A stretch of 17,855 nucleotides of DNA from an uncultured Collinsella sp. (lineage in GTDB: Bacteria > Actinomycetota > Coriobacteriia > Coriobacteriales > Coriobacteriaceae), in the NCBI GenBank assembly GCA_900541785.1, contig UQKY01000048.1, positions 1 to 17,855 on the forward strand, read 5' to 3'. A model generated the notes under the pieces. The model saw only the letters and a list, made by a program, of their open reading frames with translations, made no database searches and was not told the DNA's origin. The position numbers were made by a program, and so were the translations under genes. This document shows, in pieces, positions 6,288 to 13,504 of the stretch. Each line of letters begins with the position of its first letter. Positions within the stretch are counted from its first letter, which is position 1.

Positions 6288-7604
6288 ATGAAGAACGAAA
6301 TGAGCAGAAGGCAGTTCTTGGGCTTTGCTGGTTCCGCGGCTGCGGTTCTTGGTCTGGGTCTCGTGGGCTGCGGTGGCTCCGCCGGTTCCGGCTCCTCTGC
6401 TTCTGGTGACGCTGCCGAGGTCTACTTCCTCCAATTCAAGCCCGAGGTCGACAAGGAGTGGAAGGAGATCGCCAAGGCCTATAAGAAGGAGAAGGGCGTC
6501 GAGGTCAAGATCGTGACCGCCGCTTCCAACACCTACGAGGAGAAGCTTAAGTCCGAGATGTCCAAGAGCTCCGCTCCGACCCTGTTCCAGGTCAACGGCC
6601 CCACCGGTCTTAAGAACTGGAAGGATTACTGCGCCGACCTGTCCGATACCAAGCTCCGCGGTGAGCTCATTGATGACTCCCTGGCTCTGCAGTCCGACGG
6701 CAAGGATGTGTGCATCGACTGGGTTCAGGAGAGCTTCGGCATTATTTACAACAAGCAGCTGCTCGAGAAGGCTGGCTACAAGGCCGAGGACATCAACTCC
6801 TTCGACAAGCTGAAGGCTTGCGCCGACGACATCCAGGCCCGCAAGGACGAGCTTGGTGTCGAGGGTGCCTTCACTTCCGCCGGCATGGACGACTCCTCCA
6901 GCTGGCGCTACACCACCCACCTTGCCAACATGCCGCTCTACTACGAGTTTGAGAAGGAGCACAACCAGGAGGACGACGAGATCAAGGGTGAGTTCCTCGA
7001 CAACTACAAACAGATCTTCGACCTGTACATCACCGACTCCACCTGCGATCCTTCGCAGCTTGCCTCCAAGACCGGCGACGACGCCACCAACGAGTTCGCA
7101 ACCGGCAAGGCCGTCTTCTACCAGAACGGCTCTTGGGCCTACTCTGACCTCGTCAAGGCCGGCATGACCGACGATCAGATTGGCATGATGCCCATCTACA
7201 TCGGTGTTGACGGCGAGGAGAACCAGGGCCTGTGCTCCGGCGGCGAGAACTACTGGTGCGTCAGTTCCCAGGCTTCCGAGGATGCCCAGAAGGCCACCGA
7301 GGACTTCATGTATTGGTGCGTCACCGCTGACACCCCGACCAGCATCATCGCCGACAAGATGGGTCTGACCGCTCCGTTCAAGAGCGCCAAGGAGACCACC
7401 AACGTCTTCTCGCAGCAGGCCGTTGCCATGGCCAAGGACGGCAAGAAGACCGTCGCTTGGGACTTCGTTTACATCCCCTCCGAGGAGTGGAAGAAGAACC
7501 TCAAGCAGGCTCTCATCGCTTATGCTGCCGACAACACCAAGTGGGACGGCGTCAAGAACGCCTTCGTTGATGGCTGGAAGACCGAGAAGGCCGCTTCCGA
7601 GTAA
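6288..7604 (+). CDS. Sugar ABC transporter substrate-binding lipoprotein (MalE-like)
   Basis: The 438-residue protein is a type-1 solute-binding protein for carbohydrates. The N-terminus combines a twin-arginine motif (SRRQFLG, residues 6-12) with a lipobox LVGC, so Cys28 would be lipid-modified after Tat export and anchor it outside the membrane. A Gly/Ser-rich tether follows. Family features include FQVNG near the start of the mature domain, the GIIYNKQLLEKAGY segment, the FATGKAVFYQNGSWA region and a Trp-rich C-terminal half. The start at 6288 follows GGGTGG with a 6-base gap; an in-frame GTG at 6270 would lengthen the signal and lacks a ribosome site. Strong preference for C-ending codons suggests high expression. 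A hairpin follows before the first permease gene. Maltose or maltodextrin is plausible from the neighbouring glgP and malQ, but not proven. Confidence 0.9.
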   Translation: MKNEMSRRQFLGFAGSAAAVLGLGLVGCGGSAGSGSSASGDAAEVYFLQFKPEVDKEWKEIAKAYKKEKGVEVKIVTAASNTYEEKLKSEMSKSSAPTLFQVNGPTGLKNWKDYCADLSDTKLRGELIDDSLALQSDGKDVCIDWVQESFGIIYNKQLLEKAGYKAEDINSFDKLKACADDIQARKDELGVEGAFTSAGMDDSSSWRYTTHLANMPLYYEFEKEHNQEDDEIKGEFLDNYKQIFDLYITDSTCDPSQLASKTGDDATNEFATGKAVFYQNGSWAYSDLVKAGMTDDQIGMMPIYIGVDGEENQGLCSGGENYWCVSSQASEDAQKATEDFMYWCVTADTPTSIIADKMGLTAPFKSAKETTNVFSQQAVAMAKDGKKTVAWDFVYIPSEEWKKNLKQALIAYAADNTKWDGVKNAFVDGWKTEKAASE

Positions 7605-7635
7605 GCAGTTGCTGCCCAAGCTATCTGATTAGCGA

Positions 7636-7671
7636 CAGGGGGCGGGCAGACGTTGGTTTGCCCGCCCCCTG
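7636..7671 (+). other. Intercistronic stem-loop after the binding-protein gene
   Basis: Perfect 13-bp G/C-rich arms (7636-7648 and 7659-7671) with a 10-base loop lie between the binding-protein and permease genes. No T-run follows directly. Such stems in ABC operons commonly protect the upstream mRNA end, so that more binding protein than permease is made. Confidence 0.75.
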
Positions 7672-7691
7672 CATATTGAAAGGACCCTTTT

Positions 7692-8546
7692 ATGGGCAAA
7701 GCACTCAAGCGCTGGTGGCCGCTCTTTATGCTGCCCACGTGCCTGGCGTTTATGATCGGGTTCGTGATCCCTTTTATCCAGGGCTTCTATCTCTCGTTCT
7801 GCCAGTTTATTATCATTAGTAACGCGCACTTTGTCGGTATCGAGAACTACGTGCGCGCGCTGTCCGATCCGCAGTTCTCCACGTCGTTCTTCTTTACCGT
7901 GGCGTTTGCCTTCCTGTCGACGGTGCTCATCAACGTGATCGCCCTGGCCATTGCGCAGGCGCTCACCCGCAAGGCGCTCAAAGGCACCAACATCTTCCGT
8001 ACGATTTTCTTTATGCCTAACCTGATCGGCGGCATCGTGCTGGGCTACATCTGGCAGATTCTGATCAACTGCCTGCTTTCCAACGTGGGCGCCCAGCTCA
8101 TCGCACTTAACTCTGCTGCTGGCTTCTGGGGCCTTATCATCCTGACCCTGTGGCAGCAGGTCGGCTACATGATGATCATCTATATCGCTGGTCTGCAGTC
8201 CATTCCGTCCGACTACATCGAGGCCGCCAAGGTCGACGGTGCCACGGCATGGCAGACGTTTTGGAAGGTTAAGATCCCTAACCTGATGCCGACCATCACC
8301 ATCTGCCTGTTCCTGTCCATCACCAACGGCTTTAAGCTGTTCGACCAGAACCTCGCCCTTACCGGCGGCGCCCCCGCGCACTCCACCGAGATGCTCGCCC
8401 TGAACATCTACAACACGTTCTATTCGCGTGCCGGTATCGCATGGCAGGGCATCGGTCAGGCCAAGGCGGTTATCTTCTGCATCCTGGTCGTAGCCATCTC
8501 CATGATCCAGCTTAAGGCCACGAGGTCCAAGGAGGTGCAGCAGTAA
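7692..8546 (+). CDS. Sugar ABC transporter permease, MalF/UgpA type
   Basis: The 284-residue integral membrane protein has about six spanning segments. A cytoplasmic EAA loop reads YIEAAKVDGATAWQTFWKVK at about 175-194; it docks onto the ATPase. It forms the transmembrane channel with the second permease. It is a short form without the large periplasmic P2 loop of E. coli MalF, which is usual for Gram-positive sugar transporters. The ATG at 7692 follows GAAAGGA with an 8-base gap. Its stop overlaps the start of the next gene by one base, which implies translational coupling. Confidence 0.93.
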   Translation: MGKALKRWWPLFMLPTCLAFMIGFVIPFIQGFYLSFCQFIIISNAHFVGIENYVRALSDPQFSTSFFFTVAFAFLSTVLINVIALAIAQALTRKALKGTNIFRTIFFMPNLIGGIVLGYIWQILINCLLSNVGAQLIALNSAAGFWGLIILTLWQQVGYMMIIYIAGLQSIPSDYIEAAKVDGATAWQTFWKVKIPNLMPTITICLFLSITNGFKLFDQNLALTGGAPAHSTEMLALNIYNTFYSRAGIAWQGIGQAKAVIFCILVVAISMIQLKATRSKEVQQ

Positions 8547-9385
8547 TGAAACGCGATAAGGTTATCAACCGCGCGCTCTCGATCTTCTTTACGATTCTGT
8601 CGCTCGCGTGGATCTACCCCGTGTTCATGATTGCGCTCAATTCCTTTAAGAAAGCGACCGCAATCAGCACCACCACGGCGTTCGATCTGCTCACGCCCGA
8701 GACGTTCAACGGCCTTGCAAACTACCTGCACGCTCTTAACGAGCAGGGCTTTGCTTCGGCATTTATGTACTCGCTCATCATCACGGTCACGTCGGTCGTG
8801 CTGATTCTGGTGTGCTGCTCCATGTGCGCTTGGTACGTAGTGCGCGTCAACAGCAAGATCTCGAACTTCTTCTATTACCTGTTCGTCTTCTCGATGGTTG
8901 TGCCCTTCCAGATGCTCATGTTCACGCTGTCCAATTTGGCGGACCGCATCGGCTTCAACACGCCGTTCAACATCTGCTTTATCTACCTTGGCTTTGGCGC
9001 GGGCCTGGCGGTCTTTATGTTCGCCGGCTTTGTAAAGAACATCCCGCTCGAGATCGAGGAGGCGGCCATGATCGACGGCTGCAACCCGGTCCAGGTGTTC
9101 TTTAAAATCGTCCTTCCCATCATGAAGCCCACCTATCTTTCGGTCGGCATCCTCGAGACCATGTGGGTCTGGAACGACTATCTGCTGCCCTACCTTACTC
9201 TCGACTCCACCAAGTACAAGACCATTCCTATCTTGATCCAGTACTTCCGCGGTGGCTACGGCCATGTCGAGCTCGGCCCCATGATGGCCTGCATCATGAT
9301 GGTTGTTATCCCCATCGTCATCATGTACATCCTCTGCCAGAAGTACATCATCGACGGCGTGGTGGCAGGTGCCGTCAAGGGCTGA
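8546..9385 (+). CDS. Sugar ABC transporter permease, MalG/UgpE type
   Basis: The 279-residue partner permease has about six membrane segments. Its EAA loop (EIEEAAMIDGCNPVQVFFKI, about 169-188) is followed by the LP segment typical of the family. It starts in the TAATG overlap with the preceding gene and has a near-perfect ribosome site AAGGAGGTG inside that gene's end. The C-terminus, QKYIIDGVVAGAVKG, is the standard ending of MalG-type permeases, which contacts the ATPase dimer. Confidence 0.93.
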   Translation: MKRDKVINRALSIFFTILSLAWIYPVFMIALNSFKKATAISTTTAFDLLTPETFNGLANYLHALNEQGFASAFMYSLIITVTSVVLILVCCSMCAWYVVRVNSKISNFFYYLFVFSMVVPFQMLMFTLSNLADRIGFNTPFNICFIYLGFGAGLAVFMFAGFVKNIPLEIEEAAMIDGCNPVQVFFKIVLPIMKPTYLSVGILETMWVWNDYLLPYLTLDSTKYKTIPILIQYFRGGYGHVELGPMMACIMMVVIPIVIMYILCQKYIIDGVVAGAVKG

Positions 9386-9452
9386 TGCCGTAACTGTTTT
9401 GCAAGTTTCTGTGGCGCCCTCAACATGGCGCCGCATATCGAAAGGTAAAGAC

Positions 9453-10652
9453 ATGGCCGAGATCGTTCTCAAGCATGTTCAGAAGGTGTATCCCAACACC
9501 GAGTCAAAAAAGAAGGGCTTCTTTGGCAAAAAGAAGAAGACCGAGGAGAAGAAGCACAACCTCAAGGTTACCGAGGATGGCGTGCTCGCTGTTGAGGACT
9601 TTAACCTCACCGTTCACGACCAGGAGTTCGTCGTCCTCGTTGGCCCGTCTGGCTGCGGTAAGTCCACGACGATGCGCATGGTCGCCGGCCTGGAGGACAT
9701 TACCTCGGGCGACGTGTTCATCGATGGTAAGCGCGTCAATGACGTGGCGCCCAAGGACCGCGACATCGCCATGGTGTTCCAGAGCTACGCTCTGTACCCC
9801 AACATGACGGTATACGAGAACATGGCGTTTACGCTTGAGCTCAAGAAGGTCCCCAAAGACGAGATCGACCGCAAGGTTCGCTCTGCTGCCGAGATCCTGG
9901 GTATCACCGAGTACCTCGACCGTAAGCCCAAGGCGCTTTCGGGCGGCCAGCGCCAGCGCGTCGCTATCGGCCGTGCCATCGTGCGTGACCCCAAGGTCTT
10001 CTTGATGGACGAGCCGCTGTCCAACCTGGACGCTAAGCTGCGTAACCAGATGCGTGCCGAGCTCATCAAGCTGCGCCACGAGATCAAGGGCACGTTCATC
10101 TACGTCACCCACGACCAGACCGAGGCCATGACCCTCGGCGATCGCATTGTGGTCATGAAGGACGGCGTCGTCCAGCAGATCGCCACCCCGCAGGAGGTCT
10201 TCAACCATCCCGCGAACATCTTCGTCGCCGGCTTCATCGGCGTGCCGCAGATGAACTTCTTCGATGCCCAGCTGGTGCGTTCGGGCGAAGGCTTTACCGT
10301 CAAGACCGAGGATATGAACGTTGTTCTTGCCCCCGAGACTTGCGCTCAGCTTGCCCTCAACTGGGACGGCGGCGACGTGAAGGGGATCACGGCCGGCGTG
10401 CGCCCCGAGCAGATCCTGCTTGCCGACAAGGGCGAGGAGGGTGCGCTCCAGGGTACCGTCGAGGTGACCGAACTCATGGGTTCGACCGAGCATGTCCACG
10501 TGACTGCTCCCGATGGCCAGTTCGTCCTGATCATTCCCGTTGTCGACCTTGAGGCCAAGGGTGCGCTCAAGGCGGGCGACCCCATCTGGTTCAAGTTCGA
10601 GAAGAACGCGACCCACCTCTTCGATAAGGTCTCTGGCAAGAACCTTATCTAG
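9453..10652 (+). CDS. Sugar ABC transporter ATP-binding protein (MsmK/UgpC/MalK type) with a Lys-rich insertion
   Basis: The 399-residue ATPase powers the importer at the inner face of the membrane. Walker A is GPSGCGKS at 64-71, the Q-loop Gln is at 110, the signature LSGGQ is at 162-166, Walker B (VFLMDE) ends in Glu187, and the switch His is at 220. A C-terminal regulatory/TOBE region (about 240-399) carries the VRPEQ segment typical of the MalK/UgpC group. Between the first strand and the A-loop region, residues about 14-43 form a Lys/Glu-rich stretch (SKKKGFFGKKKKTEEKK) that I do not expect in typical MsmK or MalK. The ATG at 9453 follows AAAGGT; upstream in-frame starts overlap the permease gene and lack support. 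A 67-base gap with a small GGCGCC stem-loop (9413-9432) separates it from the permease. Such ATPases can serve several sugar importers. Confidence 0.93.
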   Translation: MAEIVLKHVQKVYPNTESKKKGFFGKKKKTEEKKHNLKVTEDGVLAVEDFNLTVHDQEFVVLVGPSGCGKSTTMRMVAGLEDITSGDVFIDGKRVNDVAPKDRDIAMVFQSYALYPNMTVYENMAFTLELKKVPKDEIDRKVRSAAEILGITEYLDRKPKALSGGQRQRVAIGRAIVRDPKVFLMDEPLSNLDAKLRNQMRAELIKLRHEIKGTFIYVTHDQTEAMTLGDRIVVMKDGVVQQIATPQEVFNHPANIFVAGFIGVPQMNFFDAQLVRSGEGFTVKTEDMNVVLAPETCAQLALNWDGGDVKGITAGVRPEQILLADKGEEGALQGTVEVTELMGSTEHVHVTAPDGQFVLIIPVVDLEAKGALKAGDPIWFKFEKNATHLFDKVSGKNLI

Positions 10653-10722
10653 GCCCGGTGCATCCAGGCCCTCCCTTTGGGCGACTGCGGTATTGCCATC
10701 CTTTTGCCGCGGTCACATATAA

Positions 10723-10764
10723 GACTCCCCTCCCGTCCACTGGGCGAGAGGGGAGCCTTTCTTT
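10723..10764 (+). terminator. Terminator of the ABC operon
   Basis: An 8-bp stem, CTCCCCTC (10725-10732) with GAGGGGAG (10748-10755), is followed by CCTTTCTTT. It lies about 70 bases after the ATPase stop. Confidence 0.8.
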
Positions 10765-10792
10765 ATGACGGGGTTGTCTGGTCGGTCGTTTG

Positions 10793-11008
10793 TCTCGATT
10801 TGTAACAAGTAGAGGATCGAATTGGCTTTAGATGTTACAGAACGAGATTGAGTTGAGCCGCCTGTCCTTCCGTCTCGATCTGTAACAGTAAGGGCGGATT
10901 TCGGACGTTAGATGTTACAGACTGAGATAAACCCTAGGGAAAGAACCGGTTTGTCTTGATCTGTAGCAGGTGGGACCGTTTTGGCCGAATAGGTGTTACA
11001 GATTGAGA
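10793..11008. repeat. Array of three 55-bp palindromic units (six alternating 15-bp half-repeats)
   Basis: Three units lie at 10793-10847, 10873-10927 and 10954-11008. Each has a left arm like TCTCGATCTGTAACA, exactly 25 different bases, and a right arm like TGTTACAGATTGAGA, the near reverse complement. The gaps between units are 25 and 26 bases, so half-repeats of alternating orientation recur about every 40 bases. The gaps share little sequence. The array sits between the terminators of two convergent operons and contains no credible gene. A REP/MITE-like element family or a protein-binding array are the simplest readings. Confidence 0.85.
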
Positions 11009-11047
11009 CGATTTAGTCGAGGCGGCTCACAGGGGCAACGCACGGGC

Positions 11048-11080
11048 ACAAAAAACGGAGCCGTGTTGCCACGACTCCGT
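11048..11080 (-). terminator. Terminator of the malQ-glgP unit
   Basis: On the minus strand ACGGAG pairs with CTCCGT around an inner CGTG/CACG stem, followed by six T residues. It lies about 30 bases after the glgP stop codon. Confidence 0.88.
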
Positions 11081-11108
11081 TCCTCAAGAGGATGGTAAGG
11101 GGAATGGG

Positions 11109-13376
11109 TTAGTCCAGGTGCCAAATCTCGTCGTTGTACTGGGAGATCGTACGGTCGGACGAGAAGGCGCCGGCGTTGGCGATGTTGATCAGCGCCTTGC
11201 GCATCCAGGCATCCTGGTCCTCGTAGTCGGCCAGCACGCGCTCCTTGGTCTGGATGTACTCCTCAATGTCGAGCAGGGCCATAAACCAGTCCTTGCCCTT
11301 GATGTCGTCGTGCAGACGCTGCAGGCGCTCGGCGTTGCCGGTCGCCATAAAGGCGGGGTTGGTGATGAAGTCCACCAGCAGTTTGATGCCGGGCTTGCGG
11401 TAGAGCGCGCCGGCGTTGTAGGTGCCGTCGGCGTAGAGCTGCTCGACCTGTTTGGACGAGGCGCCAAAGGTATAGATGTTCTCGTCGCCCACGAGCTCAG
11501 CAATCTCCCCGTTGGCACCGTCGAGCGTGCACAGGGTCAGGGCGCCGTTAAGCATGAACTTCATGTTAGAGGTGCCGCTCGCCTCTTTGGAGGCCAGGCT
11601 GATCTGCTCGGAGATGTCGGCGGCGGGAATCACGCGCTCGGCGGCGGTGACGTTGTAGTTCTCGATCATGACGACCTGCAGGTAGGGAGCCACGTCGGGG
11701 TCGTTGGCGATCCACTGGGAAAGCGTCAGGATTAGGTGGATGATATCCTGAGCGATGGTGTAGGCAGGGGCCGCCTTGCCGCCAAAGATGATGGTGACGG
11801 GGTGCTTAGGCTTATTGCCGTTTTTGATGTCGAGATACTTCCAGATGATGTAGAGCGCGAGCATCTGCTGGCGCTTGTACTCGTGGATACGCTTGACCTG
11901 AACATCGATGATGGCGTTGGAGGGAATGGTCACACCCTGCTCGAGCGCCATGAACTGGCGCATGATGGCCTTGGCCTCGGTCTTGGTGGCAGCCAGGCGC
12001 TCAAGAACATCTTTGTCGTCGGCGAACTTGGCGAGTTTGCTCAGATCGCCGGTGCTGCGCCAGTCGGTGCCGATCACATCGTCGAGCAGGTTGGCGAGCG
12101 CGGGGTTGGCTCCCTGGATCCAGCGGCGGAAGGTGATGCCGTTGGTCTTGTTGGAGAACTTCTCGGGGTAGATCTCGTAGAACGGATGAAGCTCGGTGTC
12201 CTCCAGGATCTTGGTGTGGAGTGCGGCGACGCCGTTGATGGAGAAGCCAAAGTGGATGTCCATGTGGGCCATGTGGACGGTGTCGTACTCGTCGATGATG
12301 GCGACACGCGGGTCGTCGTGCTCGGCCTTGGCGACCTCGTCGAGCTTGACGATAATGTCGGCGATGGCAGGGGAGACCTTCTGCAGGCTGGTGAGCGGCC
12401 ACTTCTCGAGCGCCTCGGCAAGAATCGTGTGGTTAGTGTAGGCGACCATGGAGCGCACGATGGTCACGGCCTCGTCAAACTCGATGTCGTGCTTGGTGGT
12501 GAGCAAGCGAATGAGCTCGGGGATGACCATGGTGGGGTGCGTGTCATTGATCTGGACTACGGCGTAGTCGGCCAGGTCGTGCAAGTTGCTGCCGCGCTCG
12601 ATGGCCTCGTCGATCAGGAGCTGGGCGGCGTTGCTCACCATGAAGTATTCCTGGTAGATGCGAAGCAGGCGGCCCTGCTCGTCGGAATCATCCGGATAGA
12701 GGAACAAGGTGAGGTTCTTGGCGATCTCGGTCTTGTCGAAGTCGATGGAGCTGCCGGGGACCAGGCCGTCGTCGACACTTGCCAGGTCAAACAGGCGCAG
12801 GCGGTTCTTGGTGGGCTGGCCATAACCGGGCACATCGATGTTGACGAGCTTGGAAGTAACGGCAAAATCACCGAACTCGACGGTGTAGGAGCGGTCGTCG
12901 TCGATCAGGATGTCTTGCTCGCCAAGCCACTCGTCGGGGACGGCCTTCTGCTGGTTGTCGACAAAGCGCTGGCGGAACAGGCCGTAATGGTAGTTGAGGC
13001 CCACGCCGTCGCCGGTAAGGCCCAGCGTGGCGATGGAATCCAAGAAGCATGCGGCCAGACGGCCCAGGCCGCCGTTGCCGAGCGACGGCTCGACCTCGAA
13101 CTCCTCGATCTTGTTGAGGTCGTGGCCCGCGGCGGTGAGCTGGTCCTTAACCTCGTCATAGATGCCAAGGTCGATCATATTGTTGATGAGCAGCTTGCCG
13201 ATCAAAAACTCGGCAGAGATGTAGTAGAGCTTTTTCTTGCCGTTGTTGAGAGGACAGGCAGCAGAGTGCTCCTGCACGAGCTTGACCAGCAGCTTATAAA
13301 TACGACGGTCATCGAGCTGCTCGAGCGAAGTTCCGAAGGACTGCTCGGCGAGTTCTGCGAGATTGATACGGGGCAT
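11109..13376 (-). CDS. glgP: Glycogen/maltodextrin phosphorylase
   Basis: The 755-residue GT35 enzyme releases glucose 1-phosphate from the non-reducing ends of alpha-1,4-glucans using phosphate. The pyridoxal phosphate motif is EASGTSNMK at 598-606, with Lys606 as the Schiff-base residue. Other family signatures are EPSLGNGGLGRLAACFLDS at 96-114, NDTHP at 277-281, TNHT at 314-317, KTNGIT around 410-415 and KRIHEYKRQ at 495-503. It is somewhat shorter than E. coli MalP (about 800 residues), typical of the Gram-positive GlgP branch. The ATG at 13376 is preceded by AGGAGG. It lies downstream of malQ on the same strand, and a terminator-like hairpin in the 128-base gap may reduce read-through. 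Substrate could be stored glycogen or imported maltodextrin. Confidence 0.95.
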   Translation of the reverse strand: MPRINLAELAEQSFGTSLEQLDDRRIYKLLVKLVQEHSAACPLNNGKKKLYYISAEFLIGKLLINNMIDLGIYDEVKDQLTAAGHDLNKIEEFEVEPSLGNGGLGRLAACFLDSIATLGLTGDGVGLNYHYGLFRQRFVDNQQKAVPDEWLGEQDILIDDDRSYTVEFGDFAVTSKLVNIDVPGYGQPTKNRLRLFDLASVDDGLVPGSSIDFDKTEIAKNLTLFLYPDDSDEQGRLLRIYQEYFMVSNAAQLLIDEAIERGSNLHDLADYAVVQINDTHPTMVIPELIRLLTTKHDIEFDEAVTIVRSMVAYTNHTILAEALEKWPLTSLQKVSPAIADIIVKLDEVAKAEHDDPRVAIIDEYDTVHMAHMDIHFGFSINGVAALHTKILEDTELHPFYEIYPEKFSNKTNGITFRRWIQGANPALANLLDDVIGTDWRSTGDLSKLAKFADDKDVLERLAATKTEAKAIMRQFMALEQGVTIPSNAIIDVQVKRIHEYKRQQMLALYIIWKYLDIKNGNKPKHPVTIIFGGKAAPAYTIAQDIIHLILTLSQWIANDPDVAPYLQVVMIENYNVTAAERVIPAADISEQISLASKEASGTSNMKFMLNGALTLCTLDGANGEIAELVGDENIYTFGASSKQVEQLYADGTYNAGALYRKPGIKLLVDFITNPAFMATGNAERLQRLHDDIKGKDWFMALLDIEEYIQTKERVLADYEDQDAWMRKALINIANAGAFSSDRTISQYNDEIWHLD

Positions 13377-13423
13377 GTTTCCTCCTGTGATGGGTTGATT
13401 ACATGTCAGAAATACAAAAGAAG

Positions 13424-13456
13424 CCCGCGCGAGGGATTGGAATGGCCTCGCGCGGG
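13424..13456 (-). terminator. Terminator-like hairpin between malQ and glgP
   Basis: Perfect 11-bp arms, CCCGCGCGAGG (13424-13434) and CCTCGCGCGGG (13446-13456), are followed on the minus strand by CTTCTTTTG. It would act as a terminator or attenuator in the malQ-glgP gap. A 12-bp palindrome CGGACGCGTCCG lies close by at 13462-13473. Confidence 0.6.
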
Positions 13457-13504
13457 GAAAACGGACGCGTCCGCACGATGGAATGGGGTCGGGTGCGGTG
13501 GCTC

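Noticed and set aside
6180..7619. A 479-codon open frame on the minus strand opposite the sugar-binding protein gene
   Set aside because: It has Leu/Val/Gly-rich low complexity caused by the strong codon bias of the plus-strand gene, and no domain or ribosome site.
8456..9472. A 338-codon minus-strand frame opposite the second permease gene
   Set aside because: It is rich in His/Asp/Arg from reading membrane-protein codons backwards. The plus-strand permease has the EAA loop and coupled start.
10793..11008. CRISPR array
   Set aside because: The repeats are only 15 bp, alternate in orientation, vary between copies, and no cas gene is present. The regular spacing is kept as a finding under a different reading.
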